This document shows, one piece after another, positions 51,899-61,055 of a stretch of DNA of 64,000 nucleotides. A program made the position numbers and the translations under genes. This stretch comes from Bryobacteraceae bacterium (GTDB taxonomy: Bacteria > Acidobacteriota > Terriglobia > Bryobacterales > Bryobacteraceae). The notes below the pieces were generated by a model that was not told where the DNA came from, did not search any database, and saw only the letters and a program-made list of their open reading frames with translations. Location: contig BPGE01000001.1 of the NCBI GenBank assembly GCA_026002875.1, positions 4,340,001-4,404,000 of the forward strand, in the 5' to 3' direction. The first letter of the stretch is position 1; the number at the start of each line of letters is the position of its first letter.

Positions 51899-54800
51899 TC
51901 AGGCTTTGACGATGTAGACGCGAGTATCGTAAAAGACCGCGCTGCCGCCCACGACGTCGCTGAGCGGAGAGCGGATGTAGGGATCGACGTCCATGGCGGC
52001 ATTGGCGTGGATGCCGCGGCCGCGGCGCTCGTCGGCGGGAACCGCCTGTCCGTCGATCACCTGAACCGATGAACCATAGGCCCAGTGCCCCCAGCCCAGT
52101 TCGAAGGTCACCACGCCGGGCCGGATCCGGCTCGTGAGGCGCACCTTGCCGCGCAGGGGCTTCGTCTGCCCGTGCCCGAGATTCCACTCCGCGTCCGGGT
52201 TGGACGCGGACAGTACGAAGACTTCATCTCCGTCTTTCAGTCCGAGCTGCTGCGCGTCGCGCGGGCTCATTTCGATGAAATTCTCGGGTTTGATGTCGGT
52301 GAGCCAGTAGTTGGAAATCGTGCGGCTCTTCGTCTGCAGCATGTTCCGGTTGGTGATCAGGTGCAGGGGCGCACCCCGGTGGTCGAGCGGACGTCCGAGC
52401 GAATCCACGATGGGCCGGTATGTGGCGATGCCGGGCAGCGGCTTGCCCGTCATCGAATCGCGCAGCAGGGCCACCTTTTCCAGATACAGGTTGATGAGCT
52501 TCCCGTATCTGTTGGTGACCTGCTCGCCCGTCCACGCCTGCGCGTAAGGCTGCCATCGGCCTCCGCGGTTGAGCACGTAGACAACCTTCCTCCACCAGTC
52601 CGGACCGACGATCTGCTGCCACTTCTCGGGGTCGAACATCGTCTTCGGCAGGTGTTTGCGCGCGTTGAGGAAGATGTTCATCTCCTCGTCGGAGGCGTCC
52701 GGGCAGATTTCGGCGCTGGATTGGCCGTAGGCGACATTGGCCACCATGCGGAGGTAGAAGTCCTCAGGCCGCCTGAGATCGCCCTGGCCTGCAAACGCGC
52801 CTGGACCGAAGCCCGGCAGATTGAGCCGCTCCGCGATGGCGAGGAACACGGCCTCCATCGAGATCGGCATCTCCTCGCCGAACACGCGCACCGTCTCGTT
52901 CGGCGACGGGATCACAGGCTGCCGGACCGGCGACACGCGGTGGGCGATCGAGGGGTGCGTCCGGTGGAATTCCCAGCGTTCCAGGTAGCTCAGGTCCGGG
53001 AAGATGTAGTCGGCGTACATTGTGGTCTCGCCGATCACGATGTCGCTGGCAATGAACAGCGGAATCTTGTCCGTGTCCTTGAGAATGGGGATCAGCGAGT
53101 GGCCGGCAGGCAGCGCGTAGACGGGCGATCCCATGTACAGCATGAGAATCTTCACCGGATACGGGTAGGCATCGCCCGCCGAAGGGATCACTTCCTGGTA
53201 AACGTCGCTGGCCAGGGGATACCACGGGCGCTTGGCCGGGTAGCCGTTGAAAACCGTGCTCTGTTCGTAGACCGCTCCGCCGCGGATGATATCGAGGCCG
53301 AACGGGGCGAGCGGCGCAGGATGATGAGAGAGCTGGAACGGGCGCCCCGTGCCGCCCATCTCTCCGTAGCTGCCGCCGCCGTAAATCAGTCCGCCTTTCC
53401 AGTCGAGGTTGCCGATGAGCGTATTCAGCGCACCCAGCGTCGCCAGAGAGTTGTAGAAGCCGTTGGTATGCTGCGACACGCCGCGGTGAATCTCCACCAC
53501 CGCCCTCTTGCCGTGCGAGGTGAATTCCCGGGCGAGCGCGATGATGTCGGTGGCGCTGACGCCGGCGACCGCAGCCCAGCCGTGAATGCTCCTCTTCATC
53601 GCCTCTTCGCGCAGAAGCTGCAGGCTGCTCTTGACCCGGATGCCGTTGATCACCGTGTCCACGAACAGGTCGCCTTCTGCGGCATTCGCCGTGTCTCCGC
53701 TCTTGAACGCCACGGGCCTGTCATCCCGCCACGCCACGAACGTGTCGGCATCGCCGCCCAGCCCGATCTCGGACGCCCGCAGAAATGCGCCTGGCGTGCC
53801 GTCTGCATGGATCTTCACCAGCCACGCCGCGTTCGACCACGTCGGCTCGCCGTCGGCCGTGGCGGCGGCGCGATTGCAGTTTTCCAGGTAACGGCGGTCG
53901 TAGCGCTCGTTCTCAATGATCCACTGGATCATCGCCATGGCGATGGCCGCATCTTCGCCGGGCTTCACCGGAAGCCAGCGCCACGCCTTGGCCGCCAGTT
54001 TCGTGTGCCGCGGATCGATCACGGCCACTTTCAGGCGGCCGCTGGCCAGGCCGTTCATGATCTTCGGGATCTTCAGCGACGGGCCGTAGCCGCCTTCCAG
54101 CACGTTCGCGCCCCAATAGATGATGAACTCGGCGTGCGTCGTGTCCGCCATCCAGTACCACTTCGAGCCTCCGCTCCAGCCGCCGCCGCTGGGTCCGTCC
54201 GAGATGGCCATGCCCGCAAAATAGATCGAGCCCTGGCAGACGGTGGTGTGGCCATGGGCGTTCACTGAGCCGAAGCTCGTCTGCACGAAACGGCGGAAGA
54301 AGTCGCCCCGGCCGGCCTTCAGCCGCCCCCAGTTGAAGACGAACTGGTTGTTCTTCGGGCCGAAATCCGGATGGTCCGGATCGATCAGCTTGTCGAGATG
54401 ATCCTTGTATTTTTCCTTGAACTGCGCCACCGTCATCTGTCTGCGGCGGATGCGTGTCACGTCGGCAGACATATCCAGGAAAAGCTGCCGCTCCCGCAGT
54501 GCGTACAGAGCCCTGAAGCCGTCCACGCGCTTGCCGCCATCCTGCGGAAACAGCACGCCGCCCTCGACGATTTCGGTGATCGCCTGATCGAACGGAATCG
54601 TCACCCACTTGCCCTCGCCTCGCGCTCCGGCGCGCTTGAGGACTTTTGTAATGCGGTACGGATCGTATGCGGTCTGAATGCCTGCCTGACCCTTGGGACA
54701 GAAGTGCGCGTTGATCCGCGCCGCCTGGGCCACCGGCGTGTTCCAGTCGATGTGAGGATCCATGGGCCGCGGCGCGTACGGGCTGCCCTCGATCTTCACG

Positions 54801-55042
54801 GCTATGCCGTCCTGAATGCGGACCTTGATCTCGCATCCCGTGTTGCACTGCAGACAGGTCGTGTAGATGTATTCGGAAGGATCCACGGGTTTCAGCGCCC
54901 CCGGGGAGCCCTCTGCCGCCTGCGCCTGCTCGGCGCGGGCCAGCAGCGCGCCGCCCAGCAGCGCCCCGGCCAGCATTTCCCGGCGGCCCGTCTTCTGCTC
55001 ATGCTCAGGTTGCGGGTTCTGGCTGATCTTGCCGTCCTTCAT
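51899..55042 (-). CDS. Molybdopterin oxidoreductase, tetrathionate/polysulfide-reductase-like catalytic subunit
   Basis: A 1047-residue DMSO-reductase-family enzyme. TAT signal GRREMLAGALLGGALLARAEQAQA is followed by a [4Fe-4S] motif (Cys63, Cys66, Cys70, Cys115 in TTCLQCNTGC and HFCPKG). A probable Mo-ligand Cys lies in HTTVCQGSIYFAG, and WGANVLEGGY and RPFQLSHHP are cofactor-loop segments. The length (TtrA is about 1020) and partner suggest a TtrA/PhsA/PsrA-type reductase; arsenate is an alternative because an ArsR regulator precedes it. The ATG at 55042 has AGGAGG six bases upstream and excludes 15 extra residues. The Fe-S subunit gene lies 13 bases upstream. Confidence 0.85.
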   Translation of the reverse strand: MKDGKISQNPQPEHEQKTGRREMLAGALLGGALLARAEQAQAAEGSPGALKPVDPSEYIYTTCLQCNTGCEIKVRIQDGIAVKIEGSPYAPRPMDPHIDWNTPVAQAARINAHFCPKGQAGIQTAYDPYRITKVLKRAGARGEGKWVTIPFDQAITEIVEGGVLFPQDGGKRVDGFRALYALRERQLFLDMSADVTRIRRRQMTVAQFKEKYKDHLDKLIDPDHPDFGPKNNQFVFNWGRLKAGRGDFFRRFVQTSFGSVNAHGHTTVCQGSIYFAGMAISDGPSGGGWSGGSKWYWMADTTHAEFIIYWGANVLEGGYGPSLKIPKIMNGLASGRLKVAVIDPRHTKLAAKAWRWLPVKPGEDAAIAMAMIQWIIENERYDRRYLENCNRAAATADGEPTWSNAAWLVKIHADGTPGAFLRASEIGLGGDADTFVAWRDDRPVAFKSGDTANAAEGDLFVDTVINGIRVKSSLQLLREEAMKRSIHGWAAVAGVSATDIIALAREFTSHGKRAVVEIHRGVSQHTNGFYNSLATLGALNTLIGNLDWKGGLIYGGGSYGEMGGTGRPFQLSHHPAPLAPFGLDIIRGGAVYEQSTVFNGYPAKRPWYPLASDVYQEVIPSAGDAYPYPVKILMLYMGSPVYALPAGHSLIPILKDTDKIPLFIASDIVIGETTMYADYIFPDLSYLERWEFHRTHPSIAHRVSPVRQPVIPSPNETVRVFGEEMPISMEAVFLAIAERLNLPGFGPGAFAGQGDLRRPEDFYLRMVANVAYGQSSAEICPDASDEEMNIFLNARKHLPKTMFDPEKWQQIVGPDWWRKVVYVLNRGGRWQPYAQAWTGEQVTNRYGKLINLYLEKVALLRDSMTGKPLPGIATYRPIVDSLGRPLDHRGAPLHLITNRNMLQTKSRTISNYWLTDIKPENFIEMSPRDAQQLGLKDGDEVFVLSASNPDAEWNLGHGQTKPLRGKVRLTSRIRPGVVTFELGWGHWAYGSSVQVIDGQAVPADERRGRGIHANAAMDVDPYIRSPLSDVVGGSAVFYDTRVYIVKA

Positions 55043-55055
55043 GGCATCCTCCTGT

Positions 55056-55988
55056 TTACCGCCCATGGCAGGCGTTGCAATCCACATGGACAGCCCCGGG
55101 CATCGATTCCTCGAAATAGATCACGCGCGGCTTCACGCCCAGATCCTCGTGACCCTTGAACACCCGCCGTCCCTGCGTAATCTGATACACGAGCGAGGAC
55201 CGGTCGCTCATATCGCCGAAATACATCGCTCCGCCAACGCAGGTGGTCACGCAGGCGGGCAGGACGCCTCGTTCGAGCCGGTGCGCACAGAACGTGCACT
55301 TGCGCGCCCGCTCGAACAGGTTGTCGAAAATCCCCAGGCGGCGGTATTCGCGGCCGTACTCCTCGAATCGGCGGTTTTCATACGCCTGCAGCTGCGGCGT
55401 GTCCTGGGTGTAAGCCTGACGCTGGTCGATGTGGATCAGATTCCAGGGACAGGCCTGCGCAGCGGCGCGGGCGTACGGGCCGGAAAGCTGTGCATGATTG
55501 AATTCCACAATGCCGTCCGCCCGCTTGCGGATCATTCCCGCCGGCACCGCTTTCGCGCACGGCGGATCGTCGCATTGCAGGCAGTTCACCGGCTTGAACA
55601 CCGCATACGGCCGCGGCCCGATGGGCAGTTCCTTCTGGATTACCCTCCGGCAGAATCCCCCGGGGCCCGTCGGCACTTCCGCCTTGCACGCCACTGTGCA
55701 GGCGTCGCACCCCACGCACTTCCGCGTGTCCACCACCATGATCCAGGACGGAGTCCGCCCGCTCGTCATGGCGCGCTCCAGATCCTGCTGCATGCGGAGA
55801 AGAGCCGCTCCCGTCGACTCTGCCAGGGGCGGCGGAGGTTCGGCCGCCCCGGCGCGGCCGGGCCCGGTAATATGGAAACCGGCTCCAGCCATCGCGGCGC
55901 CCGCTCCGGCGCCGGTCAATGCCTGAAGAAAAGCGCGCCTGCGGTTCGAAATCCCGCTGCCCTGCTTGTCCCGTCGTTCTTCATCCAT
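55056..55988 (-). CDS. 4Fe-4S ferredoxin-type electron-transfer subunit with C-terminal CxxCH
   Basis: A 310-residue TtrB/NrfC-like subunit. TAT signal NRRRAFLQALTGAGAGAAMAG precedes the cluster motifs KCVGCDACTVACKAE, NCLQCDDPPCAKAV, QACPWNLIH and KCTFCAHRLERGVLPACVTTC. The second motif lacks its usual fourth Cys (Val instead), so one cluster may be 3Fe-4S or absent. The last residues, VDCNACHGR, form a CxxCH haem-attachment motif, unusual for this subunit class. ATG 55988 is preferred over the longer frame, which starts in low-complexity sequence. It lies 13 bases ahead of the catalytic subunit gene; no NrfD-like membrane subunit is visible. Confidence 0.83.
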   Translation of the reverse strand: MDEERRDKQGSGISNRRRAFLQALTGAGAGAAMAGAGFHITGPGRAGAAEPPPPLAESTGAALLRMQQDLERAMTSGRTPSWIMVVDTRKCVGCDACTVACKAEVPTGPGGFCRRVIQKELPIGPRPYAVFKPVNCLQCDDPPCAKAVPAGMIRKRADGIVEFNHAQLSGPYARAAAQACPWNLIHIDQRQAYTQDTPQLQAYENRRFEEYGREYRRLGIFDNLFERARKCTFCAHRLERGVLPACVTTCVGGAMYFGDMSDRSSLVYQITQGRRVFKGHEDLGVKPRVIYFEESMPGAVHVDCNACHGR

Positions 55989-56221
55989 AGCCTTGCTCCC
56001 CGTTGTGAAACGACACAGTCTCCTGCGGGGTTGACTGGCGAGGCCAACCCGGCGGAGAGTTCTTGGCAACTTCCTATCCAGTCCGCACTGCGGCTGTCGG
56101 CGAGCCTCGGCAGGCGCGCCATGATTCTACAATCACAGAAATTCAGACCTTTTTAGCTTACTACAGGGACGTCGGGAGCCCAAACCTCGACTGCCCGCCG
56201 GCAGTGATGCGCAGTGTCAAA

Positions 56222-56587
56222 TTACACACTTGTCGGTGGTGGCGCGCAGAGCTGGGTGACGTCACCCAGCGGGGTTTCTCTGCCGCGGCCGCAGCACTGC
56301 GCGTAGAGAAAGGTGACGACTTCGCGCAGCGTGTCCACATCGGCCGTATAGCGCAGGAACGTACCGCTGCGGCGGACACGGACCAGTTTCTCGCTTTTCA
56401 GCTTGTCCAGGTGGTGGGACAGGGTGGAGGCGGGAATCCCAAGGGCGCTCTGGATCTCGCCGGCGAACAGCCCCTGTGGGTGGGCTGCCAGGAGGACGCG
56501 GATGATTCTCAGCCGGGCTTCTGTACCGAGTGCGGCGAAGACGTCGGCGTACCGGGGAACCGGATCTTCCTCGGGGGGCATGGTCAT
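56222..56587 (-). CDS. ArsR/SmtB-family transcriptional regulator
   Basis: A 121-residue winged-helix repressor. The core is YADVFAALGTEARLRIIRVLLAAHPQGLFAGEIQSALGIPASTLSHHLDKLKSEKLVRVRRSGTFLRYTAD, with the recognition helix PASTLSHHLDKL. The C-terminus carries CC and a last Cys (LYAQCCGRGRETPLGDVTQLC), which could sense metal or metalloid. Start ATG 56587 or 56581; the longer frame to 56818 is not protein-like. It lies upstream of the Fe-S/molybdopterin genes on the same strand. A GATAA-type palindrome at 56697 is a candidate operator. Confidence 0.85.
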   Translation of the reverse strand: MTMPPEEDPVPRYADVFAALGTEARLRIIRVLLAAHPQGLFAGEIQSALGIPASTLSHHLDKLKSEKLVRVRRSGTFLRYTADVDTLREVVTFLYAQCCGRGRETPLGDVTQLCAPPPTSV

Positions 56588-56696
56588 GGCAATTGCTCGC
56601 TCATTCGGCGGACTTCCAGGAGCTCTGACGGGCGAGAGAGCCCCGGGTATCTTCTTTCGAGCCTGACCGCACAGCTTGGCCCGCCTCGAATTGAGA

Positions 56697-56712
56697 TTAT
56701 CCGGTTTGATAA
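56697..56712 (-). promoter_or_regulatory. Candidate ArsR operator palindrome
   Basis: TTATC-N6-GATAA, a perfect five-base half-site repeat in an AT-richer patch, extending imperfectly to 20 bases (56695-56714). It sits about 110 bases upstream of the ArsR start. Confidence 0.45.
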
Positions 56713-57027
56713 CCCTTTGGGAAGGGCCCTCTTCACGGACGGCTGAGGCTCCGGACAAAAAAGTCAGGACCCGAGGCCGGACGCGGTTGGCAACATGGAG
56801 GAAAAGGGCGGGTGCCATTCAGACACCGATGCGGAAGAGCCGGCGCGCGGCAAAGCAGGGACAAGGGGGCTCGCCCCCGCCTTGAGAACCGGCGCGGAAT
56901 CGTCAGGGTCAGAAGGAAGCTCGAGTGAACCTTCCCGGCTTTCTGCAAAGACTTTTGACCGGCAATCCCTGCGCGTAAAGCGCGCTTCGAACCTCTGACT
57001 TGACGCTGGGAGAAGAGCTGTGTGGAG

Positions 57028-57104
57028 TGGTGGGCGCGACAGGACTCGAACCTATGACCTCCTGCGTGTGAAGCAGGCGCTCTAACCAGCTGAGCTACGC
57101 GCCC
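57028..57104 (-). tRNA. tRNA-Val (anticodon CAC)
   Basis: The complete cloverleaf is readable on the minus strand. A seven-base acceptor (GGGCGCG with CGCGCCC) and the D-arm GCTC/GAGC are present. The anticodon stem CCTGC/GCAGG holds loop TTCACAC, so the anticodon is CAC (valine GTG). The T-loop is TTCGAGT, the discriminator A, and an encoded CCA at 57028-57030 ends it. It is single copy here, 44 bases from the last tail-module gene, whose end faces the tRNA 5-prime side. Confidence 0.95.
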
Positions 57105-57147
57105 TTTACATGAAATGGTAGCACAGGGACCAGCTCCGGGTGGCCAC

Positions 57148-60100
57148 TCAGAGACGGAAGGTCACAGTCAGCGCTCGTCCGGGATAACTGTTCGGTCCTG
57201 TCGCCACCGAAACGACAGAGACGCTGATGATCGCCCCTTCCCGAAGGGGCGCGCGATCAAAACAGGTGACCGGCACGGCTTCCATCTGGCCGGGCGGAAT
57301 CTGAAGCTCCGCGTAAGGCTCTCCGTCAACCATGGCCCTGATCAGGACTGGTGATCCCTGCGGCGCCCGTTCAACCCGTGCCAGGATGTCGCGCACAGCC
57401 CGTGTCGCTTCGACAACCAGCGGCGGGCAGATGCTCTCCATGACGGCCAGCTCGCCATCGTACTGGAACGTGTACTGGCCTCCGGCCATGGTCCTCAGCC
57501 CCCCGTCTTCTGTCATCGTGAATGCGGCGAAAGCCGTGGGGCTGGCCCCGCGGTCGTTCGTGACGTAGAATTCGGCAGCGGCGATCCGCGCATTCGGCAA
57601 CTCGATCCTCCGGCTGTAGCTCCCGCTCGCGGGACTCCCGAAAAGCCCTTTCGAGAATGCCATTACGGAAGTCAGCCGGCGCAGGGGATAGACCCGTGTC
57701 GATGGTGCGTGAGATTCGTCGGCTGTTTCATGAATGCCGCGGTCCACCAGCAGCTCAAGACCGCCGTCCCGCACTTCCAGGACTCTCACCAGTTCGCGCT
57801 CGATCTGCAGCAGGTCTCCCTGCTGGACCGGCGCGGAACTATTGAGCCGCGCAATCATGCTCCCTTCCGCCAGCTCCTCGGCCAGGCGCCAGGGGCACGG
57901 GCTTTCCAGCTCGTCCCAGTAGTGCACCGTCAGCGTTCCCGTCCGGATCGTCCTCGTATTTGTCAGCGACGGAAACCCGATCCCGCTCAAGACGAATGAC
58001 CCTTGTCCCGGCGCAGACAGTCCGAAACTCGGCATCGGAGGAACGTCGGAGTCTCCCGCCCCCGACATGCCAAGCTCGTGCCGCCCGACGAGCGCCTCGC
58101 TCTCCGGGCTCTCGGTTCCCCTGCTGCTGACCGCCGTCCCGAGGACCTGTATCGCGCTCCCGTACCCGGCGGGGACAATGAATCGGATCTCGTCCGATCT
58201 TGTGATGCCAGCCGGTTTCCACGCGCTTTCCGCAACAGAAAACACACTCGACGAATCCGGCGGCACGCGCCAGGGCGGAGCGACATGGATCGTTGTCGCT
58301 GAGTGTTCAACAATGGTGCGCTCCTGCCCGGCGCCTTTGCCCTGCACGATTCTCACTGCAGCGCCCTTGAACTCATTGGGCTGGAGTCCGAGGTTCACGC
58401 TCCCAATCACGCCCGCACCATGGACATCCGCCGCAGTCGGCGGGACGTATTCGAACCGCCACTGGAACCGGGCATGGTCAAAGTTTGGATCCGGAAGGGG
58501 AATGACGCTCGCCTCAAGACCCTCGTCAACGAACTTCCCCTGCACGGGAAGCCCCTCCGCGATTCTGCGCAAACGGGACGGACTTTCACCCCGGTAGACG
58601 CGCATCCCAGCCGCATCCGGGCTTAGCCGGATTCCGGTGAGCCCAACCCGGTACGGGTTCGCTCCTCCGGGCAGCCGCGCCTCGACCACGAATGAGCTTG
58701 CAGATTCGCTGCCATCGCTGCCCACTGCGGTCAGTGCATAGTACAGCGTACGCCCTCCCGTCAGATTGCCCTCGCCGCTCTGGATTTCAGGAATCAGACT
58801 CACCACCGGCGGGGGCGGGGAGGAGAGTCCGGGTTTCGCTGGCGGTGTGAACCGAGCCGCGATTTCCAGTCCGCTTTCACCCGCTCCGCCAACCTCCTCG
58901 ATCCCGTACTCTTCCATTCCGCCCGTCACTCTCACTCCCGCCAGGGAGTGCGGGATTCCGCCATTCCTCAGCCCGCCCCTTTCCTCTGAGGGCTTTTCGC
59001 CTGCCGCTCTTTCGTACCAGGCGTCTTCGTGCCTCTGCGCCGTGATCCGCGCGCTTTCAAAATTCAGCCCCGCGGCAATCTTGAGCACCCGGAACAGTGT
59101 CCTGCTGAAACCCTCTTTCCTGTGCGTGATGGCGATAATGTCACCCGGCCGCAAACCGAACGCCTGCACGCTGGTCTCAAATTCCACATACTGGTTGCCG
59201 CGAATATTCTTTTCCAGTTGAAGGCGCAGAATGCGCGCAGCCTGATCAAAATGAGGCAGCCCCAGGGCGCCGGATGAAGCCGACACCTCGCAGCCCTGAA
59301 GACGGGCATCGTCGAAATCGACGAGGGAAAGGACGTCAGGCGCATGGTCCCGGAACGCATCAGCGAATTCCGCTGTCAGCCTGTTCGGCAATTCTGCTGC
59401 GCTCTTGCGGAAAAGCCGAAACGAGGAATCTCCATTGCGCCGTCTCAGAATGCCCGAGACCCCGTTTGTCCCGTCCCCGAACTCGTAGGCCGGCCACCCG
59501 TCGCTCACAGGCTCGGCAGCATTGCTGTAAGGACCTTTCTGCGCGTGCTGACGGCGGATCGTGGTCTCGGGCCGCAGATGCAATCTGCCCGTTGCGTCCA
59601 GGCTGATCATCAGCCCCGCAGCCGTCCGGATCCCCCTCACCACTTCACTCAGACTGCGCCTGCGGGCAAGCGCCAGATTGATTTCATATCGGGGTCCCTC
59701 TACCTGCTCTCCTCCCGGCCCCGTCAGCGTGATGAACTCGTCGCAGTACTGCGCGGTCTCGAAGAAGCTCTTCAGGTCGATTTCGTTCAACCGCCAGCCG
59801 GCTGAACGGAAGAGATCAAGCAGAATCCATGCCGGGTTCCGCGTGAATGCCTCGTCCGCCAGCGCGCCTTCCGCGTCGTATCGCGGCAGCCTCAGGCCGT
59901 CCACCAGAATCTCGACTTTCGGCAGCCGCCCCCGCTCGACGATCTGGTTCGGCACGACCAGCGCCAGGCACGCCAGACTCCCGTGCGGATCCCCGAGCGG
60001 CGCCTGCTGGCTGTCCGCAAAGTCCATGTTGAACGCACCCCGCCGCTCCCCTTTGCTGAGCACGCGGTACCAGCCGGTTCCCGTCATGTCCTTCCCGTCG

Positions 60101-61053
60101 GAGGCCAGCGGAATTTCGACGCCATTTGCGATCACTTTCCGCACCCCCTCGATCGGTCCGAGACCGGCCAGCACTTCGCAGTGCGTCAGGTTGCCGTCGT
60201 TTCTCGCGAAGATGACAGGCGCCTCGATCCAGGCCGTCCCGTACACCACGGGCACCGCGTCATTCTGCCGGGCTCGCCCGTCAAGTGGCTCTGACCACTG
60301 GCTTTCGCGCGCTCCGTGCGCCCGCACGAGGAGCCCGGAAGGAAGAAACGCAAACCCCCCGAACCGGGCCGTCGGCCTTCCTTCGGCGTCCCTGTCGAAC
60401 ATCCCTCGCTGCTGGCAGTCCTCGCGCGTGTAGCCGCACGACTGGAACGGCTCGTCCCCGTTCAGGTTGCCGCAGCCGCCTTCGACGTCGGGCGAATAGC
60501 CGCAACGGTAGAAAGGCGAATACCTCCCCGATTCTCCGCCTTCGACCGCCTCCTCGCGCTCTTCCTGATTCGCGGGAAACCGCCACGGACACCGGCTTTG
60601 GATCCGCAGCTGCGGCATCTGGAGCCGCGACAGGCTCAGCCGGTTCACAAAACTGAGCCGTGCATCTTTCTCGGTCAGCTCCTCGATCGGGTTCGCGATC
60701 CCGGAGAATACCGCCGTCACGTCGCTCGCCGGGCTTCCGTCCGCGAGGTCGAAAAACCCGAACCGCACCAGCAGCCGCGCTCCCCGCCATCCCGTAGCCT
60801 TGTCGATCTGCGAAATTCGGCCGTCCACGTTGGCCAGAGTCAATGTCAGCCGGCTCCCGTGATCCAGCCCTTCTTCGGCGCCCAGCCGGAATTCGAACCC
60901 CGAATGCGCCAGCACGCGCGGTTCATATTCCTTCCCCTCTGCAGTGACTCGATGCGTGCACCACCTTTCCTCCGTCCCGTCCGGCAGACGGCACTCGAAC
61001 AGCAGAAGGGGCGTCTGGGTCGCCTCCTGCCCCTTCAGGTCAGCGATCTGCAT
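57148..61053 (-). CDS. Phage-like tail hub/tip protein with gpL-type cysteine motif
   Basis: A 1301-residue structural protein, last gene of the tail module. Residues 1-250 resemble a lambda gpL/DUF2163-type hub: LLFECRLPDGTEERW, then SRCPWRF, FYRCGYSPDVEGGCG and SCGYTREDCQQRGMF, ending ARFGGFAFLP, with enough Cys for an iron-sulfur cluster. The middle (260-700) reads as baseplate-hub-like (AVPVVYGTAWIEAPV, PGDIIAITHRKEGF). The rest contains fibronectin-like or fibre repeats (LYYALTAVGSDGSES) and a final beta-rich domain. A single large tip protein of this size is typical of siphophage tails and of gene transfer agents. The start ATG is three bases after the preceding stop. Confidence 0.72.
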   Translation of the reverse strand: MQIADLKGQEATQTPLLLFECRLPDGTEERWCTHRVTAEGKEYEPRVLAHSGFEFRLGAEEGLDHGSRLTLTLANVDGRISQIDKATGWRGARLLVRFGFFDLADGSPASDVTAVFSGIANPIEELTEKDARLSFVNRLSLSRLQMPQLRIQSRCPWRFPANQEEREEAVEGGESGRYSPFYRCGYSPDVEGGCGNLNGDEPFQSCGYTREDCQQRGMFDRDAEGRPTARFGGFAFLPSGLLVRAHGARESQWSEPLDGRARQNDAVPVVYGTAWIEAPVIFARNDGNLTHCEVLAGLGPIEGVRKVIANGVEIPLASDGKDMTGTGWYRVLSKGERRGAFNMDFADSQQAPLGDPHGSLACLALVVPNQIVERGRLPKVEILVDGLRLPRYDAEGALADEAFTRNPAWILLDLFRSAGWRLNEIDLKSFFETAQYCDEFITLTGPGGEQVEGPRYEINLALARRRSLSEVVRGIRTAAGLMISLDATGRLHLRPETTIRRQHAQKGPYSNAAEPVSDGWPAYEFGDGTNGVSGILRRRNGDSSFRLFRKSAAELPNRLTAEFADAFRDHAPDVLSLVDFDDARLQGCEVSASSGALGLPHFDQAARILRLQLEKNIRGNQYVEFETSVQAFGLRPGDIIAITHRKEGFSRTLFRVLKIAAGLNFESARITAQRHEDAWYERAAGEKPSEERGGLRNGGIPHSLAGVRVTGGMEEYGIEEVGGAGESGLEIAARFTPPAKPGLSSPPPPVVSLIPEIQSGEGNLTGGRTLYYALTAVGSDGSESASSFVVEARLPGGANPYRVGLTGIRLSPDAAGMRVYRGESPSRLRRIAEGLPVQGKFVDEGLEASVIPLPDPNFDHARFQWRFEYVPPTAADVHGAGVIGSVNLGLQPNEFKGAAVRIVQGKGAGQERTIVEHSATTIHVAPPWRVPPDSSSVFSVAESAWKPAGITRSDEIRFIVPAGYGSAIQVLGTAVSSRGTESPESEALVGRHELGMSGAGDSDVPPMPSFGLSAPGQGSFVLSGIGFPSLTNTRTIRTGTLTVHYWDELESPCPWRLAEELAEGSMIARLNSSAPVQQGDLLQIERELVRVLEVRDGGLELLVDRGIHETADESHAPSTRVYPLRRLTSVMAFSKGLFGSPASGSYSRRIELPNARIAAAEFYVTNDRGASPTAFAAFTMTEDGGLRTMAGGQYTFQYDGELAVMESICPPLVVEATRAVRDILARVERAPQGSPVLIRAMVDGEPYAELQIPPGQMEAVPVTCFDRAPLREGAIISVSVVSVATGPNSYPGRALTVTFRL

Positions 61054-61055
61054 GG

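Noticed and set aside
57028-57148. tRNA-Val as attachment site of the tail-module element
   Set aside because: Integrases usually use the tRNA 3-prime part, so the element should lie on that side. Here it lies beyond the tRNA 5-prime end, and no integrase or second tRNA fragment is seen in the window.
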